A stretch of DNA of 64,000 nucleotides from Syngnathus acus (GCF_901709675.1 NC_051095.1:19432456-19496455), one strand, 5' to 3'; positions 21,801 to 55,868 are shown, counted from the first letter of the stretch. Numbers and translations: made by a program. Notes: generated by a model from the letters alone, not told the origin.

Positions 21801-23449
21801 TTCTTGAAACCCCTATTTGACACCATTTGGGGGATGCACAATGCACACACGAGTAATGTACAATCAGCATTAGAATGTCAAAGGGGTCCTCGAAAAAATT
21901 CTCCCCTGAACCCATAACGTATGAGAACTCCTGGTTTAAAAACAAAACGTTTGTGAAACATCTCAAAAATTGTTTCAATGTGATCTATAACTTAATTCAA
22001 TTTACTTCATTAGCATGACACGGTTCGAGGTTTACATATTATCTCTATGACTTACTATGTCATGCCTCAATTGTAGGTTTCAGGTGAGAGACACAGCAGA
22101 AAATTCAATGTGAAACTGAGTCAAGTTATGAGCAAGGCACACCCTCAAATCACAGAGAGACACAAAGACGGCAGCCAATTGAAAAGAAAGACTGGTAAAA
22201 TCTTTATGAGGCATATTTATGACGAAACAATCATCTTCACCTACGTCTAAGAACAGAAAGACACAAGACAACAGTCCACAAAGCAGCAACTCCTGGTTTG
22301 TCACAGTCCTTCAGTCAGAAAACTTGAAATTAAAAGTCTGGTTTACTTCTATGTGGTGGGGATTTGAAAACTTTTTAAATTTCATGCTGAATTTTGTGCT
22401 TAGTGTTTATCATTATCAATCGAAATGTGTCACATCCCAATCCTTTTTTCATTCCAAAATAACACATATAAAGTATTGGAACACAAACAATTAAATCAGT
22501 CAGAAGTTAGACCAAGAGTCCTATTGTTCAAGATATGTTGGGCCACTTGTTTGCTTCCGAGTGCACAAAACCAGGTCCCATGGGAGCGGTGTGAAAGAAT
22601 GAGCCTGTTTGCCCCCAATGGCAAGCTCCTGTCCCCAATACCAAGTGTCTTTACAATTATCTACCCACCTTCTAGTATGGGAAAATAACAGTGCCCATAT
22701 AGACATGTATCAAAACACCTCACTGGCCCCTCGTTTCATAATTTCCAAAGATTTGTCAATTTATTTGCTTTTTGTAACACAGTGGTTGAATTGTCAAGCA
22801 ACATTATGTACCTCATTTAATTTTGTCCCACTATCATAGGACTCCCATCGCGAGTGAAACAAGTTAAGCCGGATGGTGAAAATGAATGTGAGAAACCTTA
22901 CATAAGGCCAAAGAAACAAAAAAGGAAGATCAGTCTTATCGCCAGAGACACTCATGAGTTAGTGTGTGATCGTAAAAAATAAACGGTCGTTTTAGTGAAA
23001 GCAGGAGAGGAGTTAAACCAGAGGAGCAAAATACTTGTTCAGTCGCATCCCCCCCCCCCCCACCCCACCCCCTACACAATGATGGAGGAGCTGTGAACAA
23101 AGCCTATCTACTATTTACATCTCTAATGCAGCCCTGATGTGGCCTTTTAAAGCCATGTAGGGAGGTGGAGGCAATGTCAGAGGCAACAATGTAGGCATGT
23201 AACATCATCCAGCCTCCAGCAAGAAAACACATACAGGTACTTGCTACCTGGCAGGCATATTTGCCAAGCTAATCTCTGGACACCAGTCTTGAAGGAAGCA
23301 TCCTGGTATCTGTGAGAGCCAGTGGCCAAATGATTGGAAGGAGGTGGTTTGGGACACGGATGGGATGTGCATATGTAGTTTGTGTGTGTGTGTGGGGGGG
23401 GGGGGGGGTGTTAAATCTTGTGGCATTTTTGTTGGGTTACAGCGCCTGA
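21801..23449. other. Intergenic / maea 3' flank; no gene seen
   Basis: No recognisable coding sequence. A minus-strand AATAAA at about 22757 could serve maea. A poly-C run (about 23049) and a poly-G run (about 23392) are simple repeats. Confidence 0.35.
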
Positions 23450-30469
<7,020 letters not shown>

Positions 30470-30789
30470 CTTGGTTTTGTGCGTGGGGCTTTCAACTGAA
30501 GGCTTGTTTGTGTGTGTGTGTGTGTGCGCGCGTGTAGTGTACGTGTGTTTGTGTATGTGTGTCTTTTTTTCTTTTTTTCTAATGCGTCAGCATGGCGTCG
30601 ATCGCTCGCGACCGCCATCTGAAGGAACGGTGGCAACATTAACACCGCTGACCAACTAATATTTTAATTTGACTAGTTTAAATGAAATTTTACTAATGGA
30701 GCATCGGATAACCCAATGTTAAGGTAGAAAAATAGAGATCCATTTTAAAATGTCTGCACTCTATATTTTTATTTTTTTTCTCTCCAATT

Positions 30790-31500
30790 CCCCCAATTCT
30801 GCCTTGAAATCATAACCCTGACTTGATACATTACTTTGAAACTCCAATCCTGGGTTGAAAATGCACTTTCAAACCTTGACCCTGACTTAAAACCCTTCTT
30901 TTGAAACCCAAACCCCAGCCTGAAACCCTACTCCAACTGCCAAACCCAGCTTTAAAACCCTACTGTAATTTAAAACCACAACCCAAATTTATAACCCTAC
31001 TTTGACACTCCAAATTTGACTTGAAACCCTACTTTGGGACTTTAATTCTGATGATCTATGACCTTGCTTGGGAATCCCAACTGTGCCTTGAAACACCATT
31101 TTGAATCCCTAAATCTGCTTTAAACCCTAACCCTGTCTTGATACCTTACTTTGAAACCTCAATTGTGGCATGAAAGTCTACTTTGAAATCTTAAATCTGA
31201 CATCAAACCCTATTTTCAAACCCTAAACCTGACTGGAAACACTACTTTGAAACCCTAACCCTAAATTGAAACCCTACTTTGAAAACCCCAACTGAACTTG
31301 AAACCCTACCTTGAAACAAATCCTGCCTTGAAATCGTACTTTGGAACCTTAATGCTGACTTAAAACCCTACTTTGAAATCGTAACCCTGTCTTGAAATGC
31401 TTATTCAGACTTTAAACCCTACTTTGAAACCCTATCCCTATCTTAAAACCATGCGTTGAAACCCTGACCTTTTCTTAAAACCCTACTTTGAAAGCTTAAC
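30790..31500 (+). repeat. Degenerate TTGAAACCCTA array B
   Basis: About 700 bp of 13-15 bp monomers, cttgaaaccctactttgaaaccctaaccctg and variants, all in plus-strand orientation. It lies between maea and ctbp1, next to a hAT relic. It is telomere-like in its ccctaa core, but every repeat is interrupted by ttgaaa. Confidence 0.9.
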
Positions 31501-31555
31501 GTAGCTAAAGAAGGAATCCCTCAGTATGATTTTGTACTACACAATTCCGTTAGAG

Positions 31556-32169
31556 CAGGGGTCTCAAACCCGTTGCCCAATTGCGGGAGGATGGTTTGCG
31601 GCCCTCACCTTAACATCAAAGTTTTGTTAGTGTGGCCCACGATTTTGATATGAATGTTTGTGTGCGGTGCTGATTCGAATGTGTCTTTTTGGGAGCACAT
31701 AGTACTTGTGCAAAAAGCTCTTTTCTACCTTGAACTTCAATAAGTCCAAGTACAGATCCAGACTTACTGATGAGCATTTTCAAGCCCTGCTGAGGGTCTC
31801 AACTGCTTCCTCCCTCACGCCAAATGTGGCTCAGCTATCCAAGAGGAATCACTGCCAGGTCTCTAGCAGCAAGAAGTAGGCAGAAGCCATGGTCAGAGCA
31901 ATGTTTCTTCCAAGGTTAAAGAACTGTTAATACAGACAATGAGTCTGAATAATAATAATCTAGTCAGCAACTATATGTGGTTTCTACAGCTTTCTATATC
32001 TGCTGTATTAATATTGTTTTCATTATATCATTGTTTTTATTTATTTATTACTGTTTGATAATTCTTTTTCATTAAACGTTTTTATCCAAACCTAAACAAA
32101 AAAAACAATGCGGCTCACCCCAGACTGTACCTCCAGTGGCCCCCGGGTAAATCGAGTTTGAGACACCTG
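31556..32169. mobile_element. hAT element relic with 8-bp target-site duplication
   Basis: The left end CAGGGGTCTCAAACCCG and right end CGAGTTTGAGACACCTG are inverted repeats. The flanks cgttagag (31548-31555) and cattagag (32170-32177) match at 7 of 8 bases. The interior keeps a piece of hAT transposase. Confidence 0.85.
31703..31879 (+). pseudogene. C-terminal fragment of a hAT transposase
   Basis: The frame reads LFSTLNFNKSKYRSRLTDEH, then FQALLRVSTA, and ends QVSSSKK and TAG. This is the hATC dimerisation tail typical of GTF2IRD2/ZBED-like hAT transposases (LFSxMKFIKxKYRSRLTDEH). The rest of the protein is missing, so it is a dead internal-deletion copy. Confidence 0.75.
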
Positions 32170-32200
32170 CATTAGAGCATTTGATTTAACATAAGAATCT

Positions 32201-32201
32201 G

Positions 32202-32255
<54 letters not shown>

Positions 32256-32272
32256 CGTGTGCGTGTGTGCAC
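32201..32272 (+). repeat. (GT)n microsatellite
   Basis: About 70 bp of nearly pure GT, with gcgtgc interruptions at the right end. Confidence 0.95.
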
Positions 32273-32518
32273 TGTGCAGCCAAGCATGCTTGTAATTAGC
32301 TTGTAAGTGCTCCTGTCAGTTGCTTGCCTCAGCACCACTTTAGAGGAGGCGAACAGAGGATCTTCAAGATGAGGAAACAGCAAAAAACAGTGGTAGGAGG
32401 GGGGGCGTCGCCCACAGGTGGGGATGACTGCAGTGGGTACGTACACACAAAACACACACACACAAATGCACACGCTGTCTTTCAGTGTGTATGTTCAGAA
32501 CAGTATGACGTGTTTTTA

Positions 32519-33593
32519 GTAAACATGTAAAAAATGTAATCAGAGGACTGTGTTCAAGACTGAATGTCTATTTGGAGCTGTTTCATTGGTTGATAAAGCA
32601 AGTAAATTGATTTTGCAATGATCATTTCTTCTTTCCCTTCACGAGTTGTGTTGCAACCCTAACCTCTCTGCATCTTCAGCTCCTTTCACCCTGCTTTAAA
32701 AGTCGATTTTTATTAATTTTATTTAGTTGATTTGTTAGTTGGCTTGGCTGACGCAAAGTTAAACGTACATATTTTTACAGATTTCAAAAACAAGTGGGAG
32801 ATGTCAAAGAATTTGAACATGGAACCTTGCTGCTGAAAACTTGAGTGCAAGCCACTTACCTAGATTTGTCACATTTTTATGTAGCAATGTCACACATTGT
32901 TTGCGTTCTCATCTATGTACTTAGTAGTACATGCTGTCTTTACTGGACAATACGCTGTCGTGAAGAATGTCATCACGTTTTATGAGTCATTTTCTTTTTT
33001 TAGGGCTTTTTTTGCTTTATGATTCTACATGTGGCCTTTGTTGTAGCAGTAGAACATATTTGTGCAAGGTAGGGTGTTGTTTAAGATGTAGTTTGGCCGG
33101 TTTGGTTGCATAAACTCAAACACAACAAAATTAAAACACATAACTATGCAACATCTACTGAGTGGGTCAAATGGAGCCATTTGGAAATCCATTGAATAAA
33201 AAAAAGCTTTCCAAAGCGTTACTGATGGCCTTGTTATGTTTCTTGGTGGTCTTATTTGTTTTTATCCACCCAATTTTTCAAAATCGGATTATACTTTTAT
33301 TGAATTTTGCAATGATGTTTTTTTTTCTATACAAACCAAATTGAAATTAAATTTGAACGTTGTGAAAAAGGCACGCTCCTATGCACTTTTCGGGCTGTGC
33401 AGATTCTCCCATCGACTTAATAGTGGCAGTTGCATGCCTTCATGAAATTAATATGGCCACACCCCTTGCTCTCCCTTGCTGTTTTTGTGGGATACAAATT
33501 TACTTGCTTTATCGACCAATGGAACAGCTCCAAATAGACATTCAGTCTTGAACACAGTCCTCTGATTACATTTTCAACCTTTACATTGTTTAC
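32519..33593. repeat. Fold-back: about 95-bp inverted arms around a 0.9-kb loop
   Basis: The left arm 32519-32611 and right arm 33495-33593 are reverse complements at high identity. For example aatcagaggactgtgttcaa pairs with the complementary run ending near 33571. The loop holds no recognised gene. It may be another non-autonomous inverted-repeat element. Confidence 0.75.
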
Positions 33594-35549
<1,956 letters not shown>

Positions 35550-35769
35550 TCACATTCTTCCTGCACTCCCTTACTGCCACAAACAGAAAGGGAGGGATTT
35601 GCTGTAGTGGAGAGAGAAAAACGTGAGGGAGGGGGGGAGTTGGTAGAACGGAAGGGTTGAGAGAGACAGCAAGAGAGAGAGGGGGGGGTAGCACATGTGT
35701 ATGCGTTTGTGAGAGAGGGAGGCGAGGAAGCCGCCGCCATATGCCGAGTGGAGTCTACATGAGAAAACC

Positions 35770-46999
<11,230 letters not shown>

Positions 47000-49300
47000 T
47001 CTAAAAGCGCGGTGGGAAGACAAAGTCCAGTAAACAACTACTGATCCCAAAATTATGTACAGGCACCCGACTGCTCGTCCAAACTCCAAAGAAAGCCAAG
47101 AAGACAGCAGTGATGGTCAGCAGACGGAAACAAAGAGGTTGGATGCTCCATTTGTGCAAAGACTGAGGGAAAACTAATCTTTTTGACAGTCGCGTGTCCA
47201 AAATTTCACTTAGGTTGCTATTTTAACCACCCCCCCCGCCCCTCCTAGCCCCCATCATTCCTTGGGCATGGAAGTAAAAAAAAAAAAAAGCTGTTGGCTT
47301 TGAAATGAATGTAAGTTGTTCAAGCAGAACAGTGTTTTTCCAACCTTTTAAAAATCAAGGTGAATTAATTTACATGAGAAAAGTCTTACGGCACACCAAA
47401 GAAAGATGTCACAAAAATTAGATACTACAGTGGTACCTTGACTTAAGAGAGCCCCAATAAAGTTAGATTTTTTTTTTCTTTTTGCCTCGTGTTGCGAGCC
47501 AAACTTTGAGTTTTTGCCCCTCAAGTCAAGTGAAAAAAATTCAACGCTACAGCTGAGGTACGATAATGCTCTCGCATGTCAGGAAGGAGAGCCGCAGTCA
47601 GTGATGCGCTTTCACTTTTTACAGACTTAAACATAAAAATGGGTTCACTTGAACAGTTTGAAAATATAGAAATTCTCTTAAATATTATCTTTGGCCATTC
47701 AATTCCTTCAAACTTACAATTTTTTAATCGCTTTTTGCATCGTGTGCAAAGGTGTGTTTTAACAGTCAAACCGACCAGTTTGAAAGTCTACTTTAAAAAT
47801 ATATGCTATATTACAAAAAATTGGATTTCAAAGATTTTTGGCTTTATTTTTTCTGTTTCTTTTTAAAGAAGTTTTGAAATATGCGTAGTAGGTATGTGAG
47901 TGGACTATTTGTGGATTTCCTTAACGACATTTTAAATGTTTTTTCCCCTTAACATATTTTTATATTTATTTATATTTTATTATGAACTTTTCAAAATATT
48001 GCTTAGGGTTAATCTGATCCACCCCCAATGCATTTATAATAGCCTAACCCTATTCCCGAGCTGGTCGGCCCCTATCCCTAATTTAGAATCTGTTTGTTGA
48101 TTTTAAGTACTATAAAGGTACAGTGGTATATTGACTTAGTTTTAATTTACGAGTTTTGAGAATTATGAGCCTTCACTTCATCGTTATATTTTTTCATGTT
48201 GTGAACCAAAAGTTGGGTTTTGCGTGAGCTTCTCATATGTTGTTGCTCCATTTAAGTGGAAAAAAAAGAAAAAATAATTAAGAAACTGAAAGGAGAGGCA
48301 CGGTCCCCTATGTAATTTGAAACTTTAATTAAACTGCACAACAGACTTCACCCAGTGGGCCAGACCCCTTAAAAGCACATTAAAAGCACACATCTAACAA
48401 ACATATACTATATTATGTACAGTAATTATACTTTATGAAACCAGTTTATTTCTTTAAATTCAATCTAGTGCTGTTTTAGGTCGGGTTTTTTTTGGGGGGG
48501 GGGGCTGGGCTGTAAAAATAGCATCGAAATTCATTTATATGGGGAAAAACTGATTTGCCATTCAAGTGAATGGAGATACTGTACAAGCTCAGCCAAGGAA
48601 TAAACTTGAGAATGAAGGTACCACTGTACATCGTTTCCATTCACCCACAAATTCTTTGGACATATTTGGTTCAACAAAGATATTTTGGCATCTAATCGAA
48701 AAACGAAGAACTCAAGTCACTAATACATCATGATCAATGTTGTAAAATAAATCATTTGGGCCAGAATGAAATGGGGGTGGAGATGTGCAATTTCCTCAAC
48801 TGATGATCTCTCATGGCATTTTTGGCACAGAGGTAGGGAATCACGGTTTTAAACTGGAGTGGAGGCCAGAAGATGCTGGAAACGAACTAGATACATCTGT
48901 GAGACAATTTTCCGAAACAAGCCACCCTGAAAAAGAGGCAGCTATTTTTTTGCACACCATCTCAGGATCTTTAGTTTCCGCAGTTGGTCTACTGTTGACT
49001 TCATTTCCTGCCGTTTAGTGCTTCTTTTTGTTGTTCTTTCTCTCTTTTCGTTGCAACTTGAATTGCTGAGGGTGTTTGCTGTAGTTTGTACAGAGCCTGC
49101 AATTTCTGAGATTGCACGTTTGTTGTATGCAGGTGGCGAAATATTGTGCTTGACATTGATTTTTTTTTAAACAATGTTGGGAAGATGCAAAATAATGCAC
49201 TGAGATTCTGTACTGTAGCAGACTTAAATGTATAGCGTTAAACTTGTAAAGTAGTCCCCCCACCCCGCTATATTGCGTCCATCTATCGCAGCCTGGCTAC
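47000..49300 (+). other. Probable ctbp1 3' UTR and flank; no other gene
   Basis: Sequence follows the ctbp1 stop codon directly and has no recognisable coding exon. It includes a one-ended tacagtggtacc MITE start at 47426 and a complete MITE at 48119. The polyadenylation site is not fixed; AATAAA-like hexamers occur at about 48600 and as far as 51433. Confidence 0.4.
48119..48628. mobile_element. TACAGTGGTA-ended MITE
   Basis: It starts TACAGTGGTATATTGAC and ends GAAGGTACCACTGTA, with short inverted termini of about 10 bp flanked by TA. It is 510 bp, non-coding and mariner-like. Related one-sided starts lie at 47426 and about 45643. Confidence 0.6.
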
Positions 49301-49429
49301 AAAGCACATTTTTTGTGTGGACCGCATTCACCTGTCTACCGTGGAAATCCCCTCTGTATCGCAGTATACTGAAAAACTGTAATGCCCTCACATGTGGAAA
49401 AGTATAGGAGAACTATTCTCCGATGCACT

Positions 49430-49935
49430 TTTCAAAAAAACACAAATCCTGGTCACAAATCATACTTTGAAACCATAACACTTGTTTGAAAGTCCAATCA
49501 AGGCTTAAAACCCTAATTTGAAAGCCTAACTTGAAACCCTTACACATAGCCTAAAACCTTAGCATAAAATAATAAAGCTGGTTTAAAGCCTAATTTGAAG
49601 CCCTAACTCTGTCTTGAAACCATAATTTGGAACACCAACTTTTTTGGAAAACTAACCTTGGATTTAAACCCTGAAATGAAACTTGTTTTAAATTATACAT
49701 TGGGCTTGAAATCATAATTGTGCTTTAAAATCGTACACCAGGTTTGACACCCTATTTTAAAACCCTAACACTGTTTTGAAACCCTAACCATGAATTGAAA
49801 CCATAATTTGTAAGCCTAACGCTATTTTGAAACCCTAATTTCAAAGTCTAGCATTTGTTGGAATCCCTAATTTGGTTTTAAAACCCAAATTTAAAATCCT
49901 AACCGTGGTTTAAAACTCAAATTTGAAATCCTGAA
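49430..49935 (+). repeat. Degenerate TTGAAACCCTAA array F
   Basis: About 500 bp of monomers such as cttgaaacccttac, ttgaaaccctaacc and tttgaagccctaac. Same orientation as the other five arrays. It is downstream of ctbp1. Confidence 0.85.
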
Positions 49936-49949
49936 ACGCGTAAGAAACA

Positions 49950-52900
49950 CAACAGTACACAGAATAACAGCATTCACTCTTGTAAAAAATGTGTTTTAAC
50001 AGATATGTTCAATGTGTTGCAGGTGAAAAACTGTCTTTAATTTTTTTTGGGGGGTGGGCAGTTTGTCTATATTTAAAACTGGGTGAGTCTGAGATGTGTT
50101 CCCGGCAATAAGAGGGGGTTCACCATAAGATATATTTTTTGTGATCCAGAGCTTCCACTGTAAATACGACAGCTGTGAAGTTTTGCACAAGCTTTGCTTC
50201 CTTCAAAAAAAAAAATCAAAATCCCCCGCGACCTACATTGGTTCCTTACTTTGAATCATTTTTACAAAGCACTAGAGTGAATAGCACAACATTCCCTTTA
50301 ACATTTCATGATGAGTCCTTACTAAGTGTACCATTTGGCCACCGCGGGGCTCTCCGTGTCCTTATATGTACATAATGTGGTGGTGTTTTTCTGCCTGCCT
50401 GTGTCAATGTGACTTGGTTTGTATCTGTGTCTAAAAAGCAGCGCTGCGAGTGGGAGCACTGGGTTCCTAAAGGTATCGTCACTGAGGGCGCAATCAACTG
50501 AAACGAGCTACGGTGCTCGGCTCATACGTTTGTTTTGGTCAAGCATTCAAATCCATAGCCTAGTGTAAACACAGACTTTCGTCTGGATTTATAACCAAAC
50601 TGGATCAATGTGTGGTGCTGCAATTTGCGACTATACCCACCAAAATATGCATGCCATGGCCAAAAATGCATGGGAAGCTTAATTGTGAATCACTGCTTAT
50701 GGGAAGAGCTGAGAGTTTGATGACGCGACGAAATGTTAGTGAAGACAATTGTTCACCCAAAGAGGCTAAAGTGCCAACTGACAGAAATGTATACAGTACT
50801 TGTAGATGCAATAACTTTGCTCCTGAGTCCACTGTGAGACTCGTGTATGTTTATCTCCATGTGGTTTACAGAAAAATACAATTTAAATGTTCAAATCTGG
50901 AAGTTTGTCCAAGTGACGGTGCTTTCAGGATCCCACTCCAGATCAGGCATTTTGAGTAGTAAACAGTTCACTGTTGCCTACCCGTTTTACTTTGAGGTAG
51001 CAAGCGTAGCGACCAGGGATGGATATTTCACATCGATGTTACCAATTCTAGACCTGAGTTGAGTGCCAAGTCCTCGCTGGGCCAAACTCTGAAATGTGTA
51101 CGTTCTAAGGCCTTGGGAATTTTGCAGGAAATTCCTGTGGACTACACATTCCTCACAAGATGCCTATCACCTTTGCTGTTTCTATGGCAACCTCTACAGA
51201 AATTGTTCATCATTCACAAACAAAAACCGCACTTTGAAATTCCTTCCCTGGTAGTGACAAACAGTCCACTGTTGCCTACACGTTTGTCATCTTTATGGTA
51301 GTAGTAGGTGTAGCAATATACAGTACATATATATACATATTCTATATTCTACAGTAAATATTATTTTTGGCCTAAACCCTAATGAAAAATGTTTGTGCCT
51401 GTATGCATTTGTATGAATTATTTTAAAAGGAAATAAAATTGTGGATGATGATGTTTTATTAGTGTGGTTACTGAGGTAATGATCAGGAGTGGCAATTGAA
51501 AGATGATAAACACCCAAAACACTTCATTTGCACTGTCAAAATAGTTTCTTTACATTTAGGCTCTTCACTAAAGCCACACACCTTTTCCACTACACTGCCT
51601 TTAAAGAGAGTATATGATGGCAAAATGTTCTCACACACACACAACTGAAATGCTTTCACACACACTAGTGAAATGTTGTGTTCTCACATACACAACCCTC
51701 TCATAAATACTAATGAGATTTCAGTGTAAAAGGAAGGTGTTTCTGTCTAACGGCACCTCATATGTTCCTGCTCACTGGCTATCTCCCAAAATGATCTTGG
51801 ACGCTGAACAATTGCTCGGGACCCCACCTGAACCAACCATGATTGCTTTGACCCGACTACGAATTCGCTGTGCCTTGCCTGACCTGGCAACACTTGTTCT
51901 CCTCCCCATATCCCCTACCTGCCTGCCTTTCTGCCTGCCTACCTACCTGCAAAAAAACAAAAAAGAGGTTATTTCGTGCACAACGACCCAACTTCCCCTT
52001 GGGTCAAACGAGCCCAACTTCGAGGGTCGGTCTAATTTTTAACCCAACATTGTTAAGATTCAAGATTCAAGAGTTTTTAAGGGTGTACGGTAAGAAAAGC
52101 CGCACATGCTGAGTGTCCCACCATCTTTACAAAGGTTTACTTTTTGCCACACTATTGGTTACACAGTAGCGGAATCATGATACTGGATCACACCCTGGAT
52201 TACAGGAAAATGTTCAGGCAGTTTACATAATGGTTTAGTATGTTGGTATGTGAGTGGGGAGGGGTAGATAATGTGTCTTCCTTCATAATATACAGAGGAA
52301 GAAGTTTCTACTGTTTGAAAATGAAACTAAGTTTCCTCGTTCACGTTTATAGTTACAGTGCGAGCGAGCCACTAGAGGGCACTAGCTGCTACACTGTAGC
52401 CAGCCTTGAAAGTCATCTGTCATCTGACATTGACATTAGTTCTATTCTTTGAAAAACTTAAGTTGTAGGTCAAACTGACCACTAAAGTGGAATGTGAAAC
52501 ACATTCATTTTATCGCCGCAATCTTTCAATATTAACACACAAACAAAGATTAATGGCGTCGAAAGAAAATAAGTGCAAATGTTTTTTTTGGATGGTTTAA
52601 CATGCATGCTGACCCGTGAAGCTATTTGGTGTACCACACATTAGATGACATGTTTTTCATTGCTTTAGTGAGTCAATAAATAATTTCTTTAAGCAATGTA
52701 GTGCAATAAACCCATCAGCAATGAAAAGGTCCTCGCATCCCGTGATTTCATGACAAAGTCTCAAATTGATCCTCAAACTTTTGATGAGGCCAAGCCTACA
52801 AGAGATGACAAAGTAACAAAAGCTTCATAATTTACAGACTGGCTCAAAATAATTGGGGCAAATTTCCTACTAGGAGTTTGCCAAAGTACGAGCTCTGGAA

Positions 52901-54835
52901 TTCATCCAGAGCAGTTGTTCCAAACTAAAAAGCCAACTTCCTGATCAAGTTTGTGCATTTCGTGCTCAATTTCATTCATGGTTCCTTTAGACTTTTTTGT
53001 CAGATCTCTTATGATAGATGTCCATGCAATTTGAATGGTAAAAGTGCTGAGGATGTTCCAGAGAGTCTTCATCACTTATCATGTCAGTTACTCCTATTTG
53101 TTTCACAATTCACTTACTTGTAGAGCTCATAAAGAGGAAACAAATCTTTCCAAGTAGGTAAGGAGTAGAAGACATTGCTTAAGGCTGAAATTCTTTTACT
53201 CTAAAAACCAAGTCTATGCTTTTTTTTTGGGAGGGTGGGAGGTATATGAAAGGGCAGCATTCATGGTGTAGCCCACCGAATGGCTCACATCCACCAAGTT
53301 TACTTGGAAGCGGCTTACCAAGAGCAGCTGGGAACTCAAAATGCTTTTCAGCTAAAATACTTCCGTGAGCTCAATGGGAACCAGATGGAGGGAAAGAGTT
53401 GTTTACTCAGCGTCTCCGATGGGGCACCGTGCAACGAGGCCTTGGAGGAGATCAAAAGCTCAAAATAAAACAGATGAGGCGGGAGATCTGTCAGAAGTGA
53501 ACATAAGGGATTTAAACATCTCAATATGGATGGAGATACTTTTTTTTGCTGTTTATGAGTGCAGATTGTTATCAGAGCATTCTAATACAATGTTTACTAA
53601 GTGGTTTAATGTTACATATACATATGATCTCGCAAAAAGAATTTCAACTCCATTGAGTCTAAATCCAGAGAGACCTGGTTTGTCCAATAGTCAGTCTGTT
53701 AGTTAGCAAGATTTGAGTGATGGGTCACAATTACATTTTGGTACTGATCCAGATAAAAGTGTAGATGAGGAATTTATCTGCGTGAACATCTTAACTATGA
53801 GGCGGTGGTGGTAACCAGTGATTCCTGACCACGGAGCCGGCAAACTTGTACTTTCTAGGTTTGGATGTGACGTTCGCAATGCGAGCCTAAAGCCACTTGG
53901 ATGTCAAGATTGGTCGACAGCAAAAAGAATCATGTTTTGATTGGTGGGGGCATATTGAAGATATTATCGCAAAGAAATTTAGCTCCTGCTCCTCACATTT
54001 TATGTAAAGCTACAGCTATTCTTTATAAAAATGTATATTTTAATATTTCTGAGTGTCTTGAATGGATTAGTTGGATTTATATTATTTCCAATGGGAAATA
54101 TTGCTTTGGAATTAGTACAATTTGATTGTAGGCAGACTTTCTTACAAAAACTGCAGTTGCACAATATAAAATTTTTGTTAAATTTTTCATCACAAAGGTG
54201 AGACATGCAACCAAACAAAAATCTTATTTTACATGTTGAAGTGATCCTCTGAGCCAAGAGTCACAAAACGCTGGCTGCCAAGTCCATTAGCAATATTGGC
54301 AGGTCACCACAGCAAGTAAAAGGTGCTCTACTTCTAAGTTTACAGACATGCAGTCAGCCTAGGTGTGGAAAACGTGTTATCACGCCAAGCCAAGCGTCAT
54401 TAAATCGGTTCATTAAAAGGCAACAATGGCTGGATGGATGCTGAATGTTGGAAAAACATGTTTCCATCCAAACTAATCCTAGTGTAACTCACATTAAAAT
54501 CTTTATATAGGCCACTTCTACTAAATTTAGGAAATCTCATTCAATAAATGTGACTACAAGATATTTTTGAGACTATATTTTGAAAGACTTATCAATGTGA
54601 ACTACCAATGGAAAAATCTACCCCAAAAGAATCGTAATGGCACGACCACTCCAACCATCAGCTGCCATCGATCAGGAACCTTCACACTGATTTTAAGGGT
54701 TTGACAAACTGCAGTGCAAGGACTGGGCCGGACGAAAATCTGCGTTTAATGGGTCATTGAAACGCATTTGGGGGGTCTAGTCAGAAAAGGTTCATAAACA
54801 TTACATTTTAGGTCTCCAATTTCTTCTTATCGACT
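49950..54835. other. Intergenic; no recognisable gene
   Basis: AT-rich single-copy-looking sequence. A 62-codon frame at 53280-53468 (MAHIHQVYLEAAYQEQLGTQ...) is the longest peptide-like stretch, but it matches nothing I know. A short cctgcctgcc(t)acctacc simple repeat lies near 51920. Confidence 0.35.
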
Positions 54836-54839
54836 GCCT

Positions 54840-55690
54840 CTAGGAAAGAGGCAAGATGAAGAACCCACTGCCCTTATTTTGTTTCAATGAGCAAAAGAAA
54901 GGTTTGTTTTAATGAAGTGTGTCAGCAACCCCCAATTGAGTGTTGAGCTGCAGCAAAGTGGCAAAACAAGAAACAACTTACTTTTTTGATGAACCAAGTA
55001 CTGCGCCAACAACCACCCAAAGATGGGGTGAAAATTTATGCTTGTTAGTACTTAAAATTAACCTCAGTGTGACTATAATTATGTTTAAATGCAGTAGATA
55101 ACCCTCTTAAATCCCAAGTATTGACAGTATTCAAATATTTGAGGCCATGTGAACGCACGCAAAAATCAGAATTCTAAAAGCTTTTAGAAACACCAATAAT
55201 AATCTGAGTTACCCCTTGACCAACCCGAATATTTGCTCATATAAACTTGAGTGTCCATGATCTAAAGTCAAAAGGAGAAAATAAGTACCAGGACTTTGTT
55301 TTTATAACCGTTTTTGTGACCGTGGTGTGGACGACGTTTGGCATAGTGTGAAAATAAGATGTAACCACCTCTTTTAATAAAGTGAGCGTTGACGGCTTGC
55401 CAGCAAATCAGCCTGCCTTGGTTTGTTTTAATGACCAGATAGACGACAACCACCCACAAAGTGGTGGAAACAAGACCAACTGCCCTTACTTATTTTATTA
55501 AACTAAATTTAACAACCAAGCAACGCAGCAAAAAGAATAACTGACAATAACAACTCTCTTATTTTAATGAACAGTGTCGACAACCTGAAATAACCGGCCA
55601 TTCTTCGTTTTAATGAAGCAAGTGTCTCTGGGCAAACTATGAAAAACGAGTCGACCACCCCTCCTTTGTTGAAACAAACCTCTTGCTAAA
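54840..55690 (+). repeat. Degenerate tandem-like repeat (aaccacccaaag type)
   Basis: Phrases of the type caaccaccca.aaagtgg..aaacaaga..aac, cttattttgtttcaatga and gttttaatgaagcaagtgtc recur at irregular spacing of roughly 80-100 bp (54850-55020, 55380-55690). It is decayed and non-coding. Confidence 0.5.
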
Positions 55691-55868
55691 CTTCAATGTT
55701 GGTTACAATAGCTGGATTTAATAACGTAAAAAAAAACATGGGAAGAAACCGAGTAAAAAGGTAGACTATGTTGTTGCTGCTGGTTTCCAGCCAGGTCACG
55801 TTTTCCCTCAACGTGTTGTGTGCGTGTGAGTGCTTCCAACACAATTCTGGGAAGGTGCTGACCCACTT

